Shown: piece by piece, positions 35,907-46,400 of the stretch
Layout: each line of letters begins with the position of its first letter
Numbering within the stretch: the stretch's first letter is position 1
NCBI RefSeq assembly: GCF_040256395.1
Contig: NZ_CP158300.1
Span: 310,001 to 374,000 of the forward strand
Source of the DNA: Deinococcus sonorensis KR-87
GTDB lineage: Bacteria > Deinococcota > Deinococci > Deinococcales > Deinococcaceae
Length of the DNA stretch: 64,000 nt
Direction: 5' to 3'
Translations under genes and position numbers: made by a program
Notes under the pieces: model-generated
Told to the model about the DNA's origin: nothing
What the model saw: the letters and a program-made list of their open reading frames with translations, nothing else
Database searches by the model: none

Positions 35907-36671
35907 ATGCAGATCACCGGAAACACCATGCTCATCACCGGGGGCGGCTCCGGCATTGGCCGCGCGCTCGCGGAAGCCTTTCACCAGCTCGGCAATACGG
36001 TCATCATTGCGGGTCGTCGGCAGCAGGCGCTCGATGAGGTCACGGCCGCCAACCCAGGCATCATCCCGGTCGTCCTGGACGTGAACGATGCCCACGCCAT
36101 CCATGAGGTCGTCGGCCACCTGGTGCAGACCTACCCCGCGCTGAACGTGCTGGTGAACAACGCCGGCGTGATGCGCGCCGAAAGTGTCCATGATCTGCCG
36201 GGGATGCTCCGCGTGGCTGAGGAGACCGTCACCACCAACCTGCTCGGGCCGATCCGGCTGACCAACGCGTTGCTCGGCCATTTTCACCAGCAGGCGCAGC
36301 AGGACCCCCATCACCGCGCGGCGATTCTGAACGTCACGTCGGGCCTGGCGTTCGTTCCCCGGGCCGACACGCCCACGTACAGCGCCACCAAGGCGGCCCT
36401 GCATTCCTACACCGAAGGGCTGCGGGCGCTCCTGCGCGGCACCACCACCCAGGTGATTGAACTGATCCCGCCGCTCACCGCGACCGAACTGACGCCGGGC
36501 CAGTCGGCCAACCCACGGGCGTTGCCGCTCGAGGCCTACATCCGTGAGACGATGGCGCTGCTGCAAAGCCAACCGGACGCCACCGAGATCATCATCGAAC
36601 GGGTCAAGTTCCAGCGGTACGCCGAGCGCGAGCACCGCTATGACGAGGCGTTCCGCACCATCAACCCGTGA
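35907..36671 (+). CDS. SDR-family oxidoreductase (DltE/YdfG-like)
   Basis: 254 residues. NAD(P)-binding TGGGSGIG, LVNNAGVM, catalytic Ser in NVTSGLAF and YSATK (YxxxK). Close in layout to DltE-like SDRs. ATG 35907 with AGGAGG 9 nt upstream. Divergent from the HxlR regulator, which probably induces it in response to a reactive carbonyl or similar signal (inference from the common HxlR-SDR pairing). Confidence 0.92.
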   Translation: MQITGNTMLITGGGSGIGRALAEAFHQLGNTVIIAGRRQQALDEVTAANPGIIPVVLDVNDAHAIHEVVGHLVQTYPALNVLVNNAGVMRAESVHDLPGMLRVAEETVTTNLLGPIRLTNALLGHFHQQAQQDPHHRAAILNVTSGLAFVPRADTPTYSATKAALHSYTEGLRALLRGTTTQVIELIPPLTATELTPGQSANPRALPLEAYIRETMALLQSQPDATEIIIERVKFQRYAEREHRYDEAFRTINP

Positions 36672-36923
36672 GAGACGGCCACTGGAAGTGGGCGTCCGAA
36701 CCCGGATACCGCTCATTGCTCAGATGACGGCGTGGCGGGCAGGAACCAGGACGAGGCAGGATGAACCGGCGTCAGCCTGGGGCCGGGTCCGTCAACCCTG
36801 GACGTCGATTCTGAGCTGTTGCACCACGTGGCCTGCCGGACAGATCAGGCGACACTGAATCGCCGGCTCTGCGGTCCGGACAGCCGCACCGGGCGGCTCT
36901 GACTTCAGCACGGCGCGGTGCCG

Positions 36924-37358
36924 TTATCCCACCTGGTCCGCCGGCGGATCATCCATCAGGGTCACCAGGCGCTCTGCCGCGTCAAACCCTTTCACGACGT
37001 ACGCGTGCGCGCCCATCTGCACCGCCTGCGCCGCCACGACCGGGTTGTCCTGGCCGCTCAGCACCACCACGGGCGCCCCTTCCACCAGCGCCAGGGCCCG
37101 CTCCAGCAGCTCCAGCCCCCACCCGTCCGTGATGTCGAGATCCAGCAGCAGCAGCTCGTAGGGCCCGGCCGTCCAGCACTGCACGGCGTGGGCGAAGGTC
37201 TGGGCGTGTCCCACCTGCCACTGCACGCCGGCCAGCTCCAGCAGTTCCGTCAGCAGCAGGGCGTCCGGCAGGTGGTCCTCGACCAGCAGGACCCGCTTCA
37301 CCCTCGGCCCCAACAGCTTCCCGGAGGCTGCTTCACCGTGGAAGTTCCCTGGCGCCAC
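36924..37358 (-). CDS. single-domain response regulator, partner of the multi-GAF kinase
   Basis: Up to 144 residues: CheY-like receiver with VLLVEDHLPDA (acidic pocket), LLLLDLDITDGWG (phosphoacceptor Asp), VVVLSGQDN and AYVVKGFDA (Lys). No output domain. It lies 127 bp downstream of the histidine kinase in the same direction, so the two are a likely signalling pair. The start is uncertain: GTG 37358, or GTG 37301 directly before the receiver core. The 252 bp downstream (36672-36923) hold no gene. Confidence 0.85.
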   Translation of the reverse strand: MAPGNFHGEAASGKLLGPRVKRVLLVEDHLPDALLLTELLELAGVQWQVGHAQTFAHAVQCWTAGPYELLLLDLDITDGWGLELLERALALVEGAPVVVLSGQDNPVVAAQAVQMGAHAYVVKGFDAAERLVTLMDDPPADQVG

Positions 37359-37485
37359 GTTCGGGGCGGAAGAGAGGCCGTTCCATCGCGGCGCATGTCC
37401 GGCACGGTGGCGCTGAGCTGACCCTCGGCCCAGCCTCCTGCGTCGGCGGGACGGCAGGCCCTGAGCCGTCCCTTCCAGCGCACGT

Positions 37486-40425
37486 TCATGGTGTGGGGCC
37501 TTTTGGCAGGGTCAGAAAGAAGGTCGTGCCTTCGCCCTGGCGACTCTCCAGCCACAGCTGGCCGCCGTGCCGTTCGACGATCTTCCGGGCGATCGAGAGG
37601 CCGATGCCGCTGCCTTCGTAGCGGTCACGGTTGTGCAGCCGCTGGAAGATGGTGAAGATCCGCTCGAAGTACACTGGCTCGATGCCGATGCCGTTGTCCC
37701 GCACCGCAATCCTGACGTGATCCCCCAGGTCCTGCGCCTCCACCTGCACCAGCGGCGCCCGGTCCGCGTGGCGGAACTTCAGGGCGTTGCCGACCAGATT
37801 CTGAAACAGCTGCCGCAGCTGCGTGCCCTCGCCGGTCACGCGGGGCAGCGGACCCACCTGCACCTGCGCCGCGCTGAGCTGCACCTGTGCCTGCAGGTCC
37901 TGCTGCACCTGCGTCAGGATGACCTGCAGGTCAACGATGTCCTGCCGGGGGACGCCCGCCCCCACCCGCGAGAAGGCCAGCAGGTCCTGCAGCAGCGTCC
38001 CCATCCGGGCCGTCGCGTCGCCGATCACCCGGATGTACATGTCGGCCTTGTCGTCCAGCTGCCCACCGTACTTCATCGCCAGCAGCTGCGAGAAGCTGGC
38101 GATGGTCCGCAGCGGCTCCTGCAGGTCGTGGCTGGCCACGTACGCGAACTGTTCCAGCTCCTGGTTGCTGCGCTCCAGGTCCCGGGTGCGCTGCATGAGC
38201 TGCGAGGCACTCGCCGCGCGTTCCAGGGCCAATGTGAGGCTGCGGGTGGTCGACTCCAGCACCGCGCGGTCGACGCCGGTCCAGGCCCGCTGCGCGAACA
38301 GGACCGTGATGAACACGCCCACCACCTCCCCCTGTCGCAGGACCGGCAGGGAAGCGGTGGTCCCGACGTGCTGCACCATCGACTCGGGCGTGTCGCTGCC
38401 CCGGGCGTACTGGTCCTGGTACAGCGCCTGCCTCGTGAACCACGGCACGTCCACGCTGGGCGTCTCGCCCACCGGGGGGCCGGCGTCGATGAACGCCTGC
38501 AGGTCCGGATGGCCGACCGTGCCCACCTGCACCCGGTTGCGCCAGCGCGCCCCGTCCCGCTCGTAATACAGCGCGTAGCCGTCGCCCAGCAGCGACATCA
38601 CCACCTCCTGCGCGCGCCGCACCAGCTCGTGGCGGTCCGCGTCGGCGCTCAGGTCCCGGGTCAGGTCGGCGAAGCCCTCCAACGCCCGGGTGCGCGCCTC
38701 GAGTTCCGCGTTCCGCTGCTCCAGCTGCCGGGCATTCCCGGTGCGCTCCAGCGCGAGCGTGAGGCTGCGCCCCAGTGCGTGCATCAGGGCGCGGTCGCGG
38801 GACCGCCACTGATCCCCGACCCGCAATCCCACCGTGAAGATGCCCAGCACCTGACCGTCCACCACCAGCGGGTAGATGCACACCGGTCCGAACATCTCGG
38901 TGTGCTCGACGCCGTCCCGCTCCGGGTCCCACCCGTCGATGAACACCGGTTGCCGGCTCTGGAACGCCTGGGCGAAGGACGGCACGTCAAGGGGCAGGCC
39001 CGCTCGGATCTGCTGCACAAGCACCGTTTCGAGGTTCGGCGTCCACACCCGCGCCTTCCACAGCGGCCCCTCGCGTTCGTAGTAAGCGCTGCTGTACGCC
39101 TTGAAGTGCGCGTCCATCACCTCGAACGCCTTGCGGCTCAACGCAGACACGTCCGTCTCGTTGGCGACCAGCTCGGTAAAGGCCGTGAACACGTCCAGCG
39201 CGGCAGCCTGATCGTCGAGCTGCCGGCTCCGCTCCTCCAGGCCCAGCAGGTGGACCTGCCGTTCCAGGGCGAGTTCAAGCGTGCGGCCCACAGCGCGGAC
39301 GACCGCCTGATCGCGCGGCACCCACTCGCGGCGCCCGCGGACGACCAGGCTCAGGATGCACGTCACCGCGCCGTTCACGGTGATCGGGACGTGCGCGGCC
39401 AGTCCATCCGCCCCGGCAATCTGCCGCTGCTGCACACTCTCGTAGGTGGTGAACACCGCCCGGCCCGCCTGCACCGCGCTGGCGACGAACAGGGCACTGC
39501 CGGGCATACCGGCGGTCAGACGGGTAACCGCGTCAGGGCTGAGATCTTCGCTCCAGGCCCGCAGTGTCCACCGCTCAGCGTCCGGCTCGGAGTACATCAC
39601 GCTGCTGTCCGGGAACTGCGCGCGCAGCGCCGCGATCGCCAGCTGGACGAGCGCCGGCCGGTCGGTGCCCTCGCCCACGGCCTCGCTGAAGGCGACGAAC
39701 GCCTGATAGGCGGAGGCGTCCTGCTCCATCGCCTGACGGCGGTCATCGAGCTGACCTTGCAGGGTGCGGGTGAGCGTCGCCCGGCTCAGCGCGATGGCGC
39801 ACTGGGCACCCAGGGTGCGCAGGAAGTAACGTTCCTGCCGCGTGAAGCGGTGCGGTTCACTGAAATCCAGCACGATCACGCCCAGCGGCCGCTCACCCAG
39901 CAGCATCGGGAGGACGGCGGTGGCCACGGGCGTGGCCGCCCCGGAATGCCCTTCCAGGTCCGGGTAGGCGCGGGTCAGCTCTCCCTGATGCTCGAAGAAC
40001 AACGGCTGCTGCCGCCTCAACGCGTCCACGCTGGGCCCGTCCCCGTTCAGCGGCCTGTCCTGCCAGATGGTCGGCGCTCCCGCCTCTGCGCCCCGGGTGG
40101 CCATACGCTGCAGGTGCTCCCCATCCGCGCTGACCAGCAGCACGGTGCCTGCAATGGCGTTCAGGGCATGCAGGGCCGGCTCCAGGATGATGTCGAACAC
40201 CTCCTGAGGCGTGGAACTCGCGGCAAGTTGCTCCGTTACACGCTGCAACTGGGCGATCAGCTGATCCGGGGCGGTCTCCGCCCCGTCGCCTTCAGCGTGC
40301 GGCACGGCACTCCGCTTCCGAGTTCCGGGTGCCAAGGGCAGCGGTGTCCAGTCCGCTGGCCCGGCGCGGGACGGCCGGCCAGGTGCTGGAAGATCTGAAC
40401 AGATCCTGAAACGTGTATGGACCAT
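37486..40425 (-). CDS. multi-GAF sensor histidine kinase
   Basis: Up to 979 residues, cytosolic. Four GAF-like sensor units in tandem (roughly 60-215, 240-400, 420-570, 590-740), each ending in a helix rich in ALERxxxLxxR linkers. Then a HisKA domain with phosphoacceptor H766 in SHDLQEPLR, as in bacteriophytochrome-type kinases, and an HATPase with NLVGNALKFRH, DNGIGIEP and GSGIGLSIARKIVERHGG. No Cys-His chromophore site was recognised, so the signal is unknown. Start ATG 40425 or GTG 40305 (better match to the first GAF and a purine run upstream). Partner receiver gene lies downstream. Confidence 0.9.
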   Translation of the reverse strand: MVHTRFRICSDLPAPGRPSRAGPADWTPLPLAPGTRKRSAVPHAEGDGAETAPDQLIAQLQRVTEQLAASSTPQEVFDIILEPALHALNAIAGTVLLVSADGEHLQRMATRGAEAGAPTIWQDRPLNGDGPSVDALRRQQPLFFEHQGELTRAYPDLEGHSGAATPVATAVLPMLLGERPLGVIVLDFSEPHRFTRQERYFLRTLGAQCAIALSRATLTRTLQGQLDDRRQAMEQDASAYQAFVAFSEAVGEGTDRPALVQLAIAALRAQFPDSSVMYSEPDAERWTLRAWSEDLSPDAVTRLTAGMPGSALFVASAVQAGRAVFTTYESVQQRQIAGADGLAAHVPITVNGAVTCILSLVVRGRREWVPRDQAVVRAVGRTLELALERQVHLLGLEERSRQLDDQAAALDVFTAFTELVANETDVSALSRKAFEVMDAHFKAYSSAYYEREGPLWKARVWTPNLETVLVQQIRAGLPLDVPSFAQAFQSRQPVFIDGWDPERDGVEHTEMFGPVCIYPLVVDGQVLGIFTVGLRVGDQWRSRDRALMHALGRSLTLALERTGNARQLEQRNAELEARTRALEGFADLTRDLSADADRHELVRRAQEVVMSLLGDGYALYYERDGARWRNRVQVGTVGHPDLQAFIDAGPPVGETPSVDVPWFTRQALYQDQYARGSDTPESMVQHVGTTASLPVLRQGEVVGVFITVLFAQRAWTGVDRAVLESTTRSLTLALERAASASQLMQRTRDLERSNQELEQFAYVASHDLQEPLRTIASFSQLLAMKYGGQLDDKADMYIRVIGDATARMGTLLQDLLAFSRVGAGVPRQDIVDLQVILTQVQQDLQAQVQLSAAQVQVGPLPRVTGEGTQLRQLFQNLVGNALKFRHADRAPLVQVEAQDLGDHVRIAVRDNGIGIEPVYFERIFTIFQRLHNRDRYEGSGIGLSIARKIVERHGGQLWLESRQGEGTTFFLTLPKGPTP

Positions 40426-41066
40426 CAGCCGCGCCGAGATGGCTTGGTTGCTGGGCTGAGGGCCGCGGCCGGTTACGGTCGGGGTGGCGCGGCGACCCGG
40501 TGTGGACAGGAGCCCGAACGCAGGCGGGTGAGTTCACTTCTCTGAGATGACCTTTCAGAGCAGGGGCCAACCGACATGCGGTCCGGGGCAGAGGTCGAGA
40601 CGGCGACCTCCGGTCCTGGTTGCCAGGCCGCGCGTGATCCTCACCTTTCCTTGCCGTCACTGGCACGCCCGCGTAGGGGGTAGCAGAGCGTGTGTTCTGT
40701 GCTGGGCCATCCGATTCGCTTCCCTTTCCGTCCGCCGATTGCTCCGGCCGAGCATAGCAAGTCCCTCAACATCACCGGGTGGGCACTTGGGCGCCATCAG
40801 GACACGGTTAAGACTGCTCCAACGTTGGCACAATCTGGTGCATCCCCTGACCTGCCGGGCCGGCACTGAGCGGCAGCAGCGGGCAGGGGTCGGCCAGTCG
40901 GACGCGCATCGCGGTGGGTATCTTCAGAACCGCCAGGGGCAGCAAAACCAGCGATGATGACAGCCATTGAGGCTGCCGCAGCGTCTCTTACTCGCCCAGG
41001 ACAGGCTTGGATGGCCCTGCTGATGTCCAGAGCTCCTTCTGGTGCCGTCCTACGGGCAACGGGCCT
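40426..41066 (+). other. 641-bp gap without a recognisable gene
   Basis: Weak frames only. A minus-strand frame at 40657-40866 gives a basic peptide without recognisable domain; I do not call it. Confidence 0.4.
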
Positions 41067-42053
41067 TCAGCCCTCCACACGCCCATACCGCGTGAGCAGC
41101 AGGTCGCTCAGCGCCTGCCATTCGGCCTGCTTCCCGGCCGGCAGCTGACGCCCGACGGTGGTTAGAAAAGCGCCCAGGTCGCGGGGCGTCAGGGTGGCCG
41201 GGGTATGGCCCAGCTGACCGGCGGCCTCGGGGATCAGCACCTCGGCCATCGGGCCGATCAGGCGCGTCAGGTTCCAGTGCAGGTCCTCGGCAAACGCCTC
41301 TCCCAGCGGGGCGTCCTGCGGGGCCGCCCGGCCCAGGGCCAGGGCCAGGGTGTCTCCGCCCACCACCGTGCCCATCATGGTGTCGAAGGCGGCCAGGGCC
41401 CCGGCCGCATTGCGGTCCAGGATGGCCCCCACCAGCGCCTCGTGGATCACGTAGAGCTCGCCGAACCGCCCCTCGGCAATCAGCTGATGGCTGACGTAGC
41501 GCAGCACGTGCGACACCGGGGTGTGAATGGCATGCAGCAGCCGCACCATCACCGGGTTGCCCGCCGCCCGGGCGATGGCAAAGTGCAGGGCCAGATCCGC
41601 CTGTACGAACCGTTCGGGGTCGCCGCGGGCCTCCTTCATCTGGGCCAGCACCTGCCGCAGTTCCTGCTGGTCGTCCGGCGAGGCCCGCTGGGCCGCCTGG
41701 GCGATGGTGTAATGCTCCAGCGCCTGCCGGGTCTCCAGAAAATCGAGGGCTTGCTGCTCGCTGGTGACCGCCCCCAGCCACAGGTTCACGCTGGGCGGCT
41801 GCTCGGCGGCTTCCAGGATCAGGGTGCCGCGTCCCGGCCGGGCGTCCACGAGCCCCGCCGCCGACAGGATACTGATCGCCTCACGCACCGCTGAGACGCT
41901 GGTGCCGTACTGCTGGGCCAGTTCGCGCTGGGTGGGCAGCGTATCGCCCGGGCGCAGCTTGCCCTGGTGCAGCAGGCTCTGGATGTGATGGGCGATGTTC
42001 TCGCCCAGCGACAGTTTCTCCTGTGGGTCGAGATTGAAGGGCGAGGCGGTCAT
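41067..42053 (-). CDS. FadR-subfamily GntR transcriptional regulator with C-terminal extension
   Basis: 328 residues. GntR winged helix at about 14-80 (GKLRPGDTLPTQRELAQQYGTSVSAVREAISIL), then a helical FCD effector domain with metal-ligand candidates (FVQADLALHFAIARAAGNP, YVIHEALVGAILDRNAAGALAAFDTMM). About 90 extra residues follow the usual FCD end (about 240-328). The start ATG overlaps the stop of the HAMP protein gene (ATGA). Divergent from the LIV importer, its likely target. The palindrome TTGAAC-CGA-GTTCAA at 43096-43110 is a candidate site. Confidence 0.9.
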   Translation of the reverse strand: MTASPFNLDPQEKLSLGENIAHHIQSLLHQGKLRPGDTLPTQRELAQQYGTSVSAVREAISILSAAGLVDARPGRGTLILEAAEQPPSVNLWLGAVTSEQQALDFLETRQALEHYTIAQAAQRASPDDQQELRQVLAQMKEARGDPERFVQADLALHFAIARAAGNPVMVRLLHAIHTPVSHVLRYVSHQLIAEGRFGELYVIHEALVGAILDRNAAGALAAFDTMMGTVVGGDTLALALGRAAPQDAPLGEAFAEDLHWNLTRLIGPMAEVLIPEAAGQLGHTPATLTPRDLGAFLTTVGRQLPAGKQAEWQALSDLLLTRYGRVEG

Positions 42054-43051
42054 GGGTCCCGCCTCCCGCCGGGCGGCACCGGCCCCGACTTCAGGGCTCC
42101 CGGGTGCGGCCTCAGGCGGCTCATGGCCAGCGCCAGGCTGGTGCGCAGGCGATCGAGCGCCTGGGCCAACTCGCTGAGTTCAGTGATCGAGCGGCCCGCG
42201 AGCGCCAGCGACACCGGCTCGCCCAGCTCCCCCAGGCTCAGGCGGTCGGCGGCCCGCGTGAGCTGAACGATCGGCCGCACGATGCGCCCGGTGGCGCGCC
42301 ACGCCAGCCCGGCCGCCAGCAGGGCCGCCAGGAGGCACGCGCCGACCACCAGCCACTGCTGCCGGCCCAGCAGCCGTTCGATCACCGCGTTGTTGACCCC
42401 CACCCCCAGCTCGAAGATCAGTGGTCCGGCCGGAGCCGCGTCGCCGGGCAGGCGCACCAGCCGCTGTCCCTGGCGGTTCTCGTAGACGCCCACCCGGACC
42501 ACCTGATAGACCCGCTCGCCCGGCGTCATGGCGGCAGCTACCCGGTTCAGCCGCTCGCGCACCGCCGGGTCCTGCACCTGCTGGGCGGCCTGCCGGTACA
42601 GCTCGGCCCGCCGGTCATCAAACACGAAGCGGTGGTCGCCGGGGTCGGCGGCTTCCGCCGCGTCGTAGGCGGCGCGTAGCGCCCAGTCGGTCTCGGGGGA
42701 CTTGGACCGGAAGAACCTGAGGCTGTCTCCGGCGGGCCGCACGTCCACGAACGCCACGTTCTCCGCCGTCACCGCTGCCTGCAGCTGCGCCGCGACCTGC
42801 GAGAGGTCCGACACGTCCAGGGTGGTGGCCAGGATGCGCGCCACGGTCCCGGCCAAGCTGTCATCAACGGCGCGCAGGGCACTCATCCGCTGGGCACCCA
42901 GCAGCAGCGCCACGAACAAGCCCACCGCCATCACCGGCAGCACCGTGATGGCGAGCAGGCGGGCCAGCAGCCCCCGGCCGGCCGGCGTGGCGGTCGACCT
43001 GAGCTGGGCGGCCTTGGCCTGCCCTTCCTGGGTCCGGATGGTCTGGAACAC
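42050..43051 (-). CDS. orphan membrane sensor: periplasmic domain plus HAMP, no output domain
   Basis: 333 residues. TM1 at about 28-51 (LLARLLAITVLPVMAVGLFVALLLG), an extracytoplasmic domain of about 170 residues, TM2 at about 233-250 (WLVVGACLLAALLAAGLAW), then a HAMP domain (RIVRPIVQLTRAADRLSLGELG, ELSELAQALDRLRTSL) and a short basic tail. No kinase, cyclase or methyl-accepting domain follows. It is translated in overlap with the GntR regulator, so it may signal to it or to another HAMP protein (inference). GTG 43051 is supported by TACCAT 5 nt upstream (leaderless pattern). Confidence 0.85.
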   Translation of the reverse strand: MFQTIRTQEGQAKAAQLRSTATPAGRGLLARLLAITVLPVMAVGLFVALLLGAQRMSALRAVDDSLAGTVARILATTLDVSDLSQVAAQLQAAVTAENVAFVDVRPAGDSLRFFRSKSPETDWALRAAYDAAEAADPGDHRFVFDDRRAELYRQAAQQVQDPAVRERLNRVAAAMTPGERVYQVVRVGVYENRQGQRLVRLPGDAAPAGPLIFELGVGVNNAVIERLLGRQQWLVVGACLLAALLAAGLAWRATGRIVRPIVQLTRAADRLSLGELGEPVSLALAGRSITELSELAQALDRLRTSLALAMSRLRPHPGALKSGPVPPGGRRDP

Positions 43052-43095
43052 GCCTCATGGTAAGCCCAGGCGCGCCCCTCACACCACTCAAAACA

Positions 43096-43160
43096 TTGAA
43101 CCGAGTTCAATCATCTGAACAACGGACCGATTGACTTAATCAGGCGTTGGCGCATACACT
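43096..43160 (+). promoter_or_regulatory. promoter of the LIV importer operon and palindromic operator
   Basis: TTGACT (43131-43136), an 18-nt spacer and TACACT (43155-43160) form a sigma70-like promoter. Upstream, TTGAAC-CGA-GTTCAA (43096-43110) is a perfect inverted repeat placed between the two divergent promoters, a good candidate for the GntR site. Confidence 0.6.
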
Positions 43161-43255
43161 CATTCAAATTCAATCCAGTGTTCTTTCCGCTCCCAGCGGC
43201 GCTCTGTGGTGTCTGTTGGGCTCGCCTCCCGTGCTGTCTTTACCTAAGGAGTCCC

Positions 43256-44413
<1,158 letters not shown>

Positions 44414-44422
44414 AGAGCGGCC

Positions 44423-44472
44423 GGTGGCCTGCTCCCCGGCCCAGGCGTCGCGGGGAACAGGCCACCTTTCTT
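44423..44472 (+). terminator. hairpin with T-rich tail after the binding-protein gene
   Basis: GGTGGCCTGCTCCCC (44423-44437) pairs with 44452-44466 with one mismatch and a 14-nt loop, followed by TTTCTT. In an operon context it is likely a partial terminator that lowers expression of the permease and ATPase genes relative to the binding protein. Confidence 0.65.
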
Positions 44473-44498
44473 GAAGCGCCTCGTCCCTTCGGAGGACT

Positions 44499-45467
44499 AT
44501 GACGGACCTGCTGCAGAACCTCATCAACGGGCTGGCCATCGGCAGCGTGTATGCCATCTTTGCGCTCGGCTACACGCTGGTCTTCTCGATTCTCGGCATC
44601 ATCAACTTCGCGCACGGGGCGGTGTTCACGCTCGGCGCGTATTTCACCTACACGCTGGTGGTCGGGCAGTTCGAGAACAACGGGCTGATCAAGGGCCTGA
44701 ACCTGTTTCCCGTCGGCTCACCGTTTCACGGCAGCGCCTGGGCCTTCGCGGCGGCGGCATTGATCGGGGCGGTGCTTTCAGGGCTGATCGCCGTGGTGAT
44801 CGAGCGGCTGGCCTTCCGGCCGATGCGGTCACGCGGCGCCGACCCGCTGCTCGCCCTGGTCAGCAGCCTGGGGGTGGCCCTAGTGATCGTCAACCTGATC
44901 CAGATTCTGGTGGGCGCCGAGAGCTACAGCTTCCCCGGTGACATCTACGGCGACCTCAAGCCGGCCATCATCTTGCATGTGGGCGGCAAGCTGGTCGTGG
45001 TGCGCACCGTGCAGGTCATCATCTTTGCGGTCAGCATGCTGCTGCTGCTGGTGCTCGGGTACGTGATCGGGCGCACCCGCGTCGGCAAGGCGCTGCGGGC
45101 GGTGGCCGAGAATCCCGGCACCGCGTCGCTGCTCGGCATCAGCGTCAGCCGCTTCATCGTCATCACCTTCTTCCTGTCGGGCTTTCTGGGTGGCCTCGCT
45201 GGCACGCTGGTGAGCACGGCCTTCAGCGTGGCCGGGCCGTACTTCGGGGTGGCCTACGGCCTCAAGGGGCTGGCCGTGATCGTGCTCGGCGGCCTGGGCA
45301 GCATTCCCGGCGCGGTGGTGGGCGGGCTGGTGATCGGCCTGTTCGAGGCGTTCGTGCCGGCCGAATACAGCGCCTACAAGGAAGCGGTGGCCTTCGCGCT
45401 GCTGTTCGTCATTCTGCTGTTGCGCCCCCAGGGTCTGCTGGGCCGCGCGCAGGTCCAGAAGGTCTAG
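44499..45467 (+). CDS. livH: LIV-type ABC transporter permease, LivH family
   Basis: 322 residues, about eight membrane segments. LivH signatures: GLAIGSVYAIFALGYTLVFSILGIINFAHG at the N-terminus region (residues 11-40) and NPGTASLLGISVSRFI, the coupling region facing the ATPases. ATG 44499 with GGAGG 4 nt upstream. Next gene (LivM) starts 3 bp after its stop. Confidence 0.92.
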   Translation: MTDLLQNLINGLAIGSVYAIFALGYTLVFSILGIINFAHGAVFTLGAYFTYTLVVGQFENNGLIKGLNLFPVGSPFHGSAWAFAAAALIGAVLSGLIAVVIERLAFRPMRSRGADPLLALVSSLGVALVIVNLIQILVGAESYSFPGDIYGDLKPAIILHVGGKLVVVRTVQVIIFAVSMLLLLVLGYVIGRTRVGKALRAVAENPGTASLLGISVSRFIVITFFLSGFLGGLAGTLVSTAFSVAGPYFGVAYGLKGLAVIVLGGLGSIPGAVVGGLVIGLFEAFVPAEYSAYKEAVAFALLFVILLLRPQGLLGRAQVQKV

Positions 45468-45470
45468 GGC

Positions 45471-46400
45471 ATGGACTTCCTGCAGACCTACGGCTTCCTG
45501 ATCGTGACGATGCTCCAGCAGGGCCTGCTGGGCCTGAGCCTGTACTTCCCGCTGATGGCCGGGCAGCTGAGCCTCGCCTCGCCGGGCTTCTATGCACTGG
45601 GCGGCTACATCGCGGCCATCATCCTGACGCAGCCGCAGTTCGCCGGCTGGCGAGACGCGCTGGGCAACTGGGTCTTTCCGGTCACCTGGCTGCTCGCAGC
45701 GCTCGCCTCGGCACTGCTGGGCCTGATCGTCGGGGTGCCGGCGCTGCGGCTGCGCGGCATCTACCTCGCGCTCGCCACCATCGCCTTCGTGCAGATCCTG
45801 CAGGTGCTCAGCCTCAACCTCAGCATCACCGGCGGGGCCATCGGGCTGTTCGGCATTCCGCAGGCGTTCGGGTTCGGTGACCGCTGGCAGTACATCTGGA
45901 TTTTTCTGCCCACCGTGATCGTGGTGCTGCTGTTCGCGCACAAGTTGCAGGGCTCCCGGGTGGGCCGCGCCTTCCGCGCCATCCGTGAGGACGAGCTGGC
46001 CGCCGACGCGATGGGCATCCCGCCCACCCGCTACAAGGTGATGGCCTTCGTGATCGGCGCGGTGCTGGCCGGGGTGGTGGGGGCCATGAGCGCGCCGTTC
46101 CTGAACACCTGGAACGCCCGCCAGGGCACCTTCGACGCCTCGATTGCCTTCCTGGCCTACACCCTGATCGGCGGCAGCCGCAGCATGTGGGGCCCGCTGC
46201 TGGGCGGCGCGCTGCTCGCCAGCCTGCCGGAACTGCTGCGCGGGCTGGCCGACTGGCGGCTGGTCATCAACGGGTTGGTGCTGGTGGTGGCGAGCCTGTA
46301 CCTGCCGCAGGGCATCGTGGGGGCGCTGCTCCGGCTGCGGCGCAAGGCCCCACCGAAACGGCCCGCCACCGGCCCGGCCCCCCTGGGAGACACGCCATGA
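45471..46400 (+). CDS. livM: LIV-type ABC transporter permease, LivM family
   Basis: 309 residues, about eight to nine membrane segments. LivM hallmarks: [24 protein letters not shown] near the N-terminus, [13 protein letters not shown], and [22 protein letters not shown] as the ATPase-coupling loop. Ends in an ATGA overlap with the LivG gene, so the two are translationally coupled. Confidence 0.92.
   Translation: MDFLQTYGFLIVTMLQQGLLGLSLYFPLMAGQLSLASPGFYALGGYIAAIILTQPQFAGWRDALGNWVFPVTWLLAALASALLGLIVGVPALRLRGIYLALATIAFVQILQVLSLNLSITGGAIGLFGIPQAFGFGDRWQYIWIFLPTVIVVLLFAHKLQGSRVGRAFRAIREDELAADAMGIPPTRYKVMAFVIGAVLAGVVGAMSAPFLNTWNARQGTFDASIAFLAYTLIGGSRSMWGPLLGGALLASLPELLRGLADWRLVINGLVLVVASLYLPQGIVGALLRLRRKAPPKRPATGPAPLGDTP

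Noticed and set aside
35379..36716. A 445-codon minus frame spanning the SDR and HxlR genes
   Set aside because: Only its last 143 codons are the real HxlR gene; the remainder is antisense to the intact SDR gene and lacks family sequence.
40657..40866. Basic 69-codon minus frame in the gap after the histidine kinase
   Set aside because: Considered as a transposase remnant, but no DDE or helix-turn-helix signature could be found.
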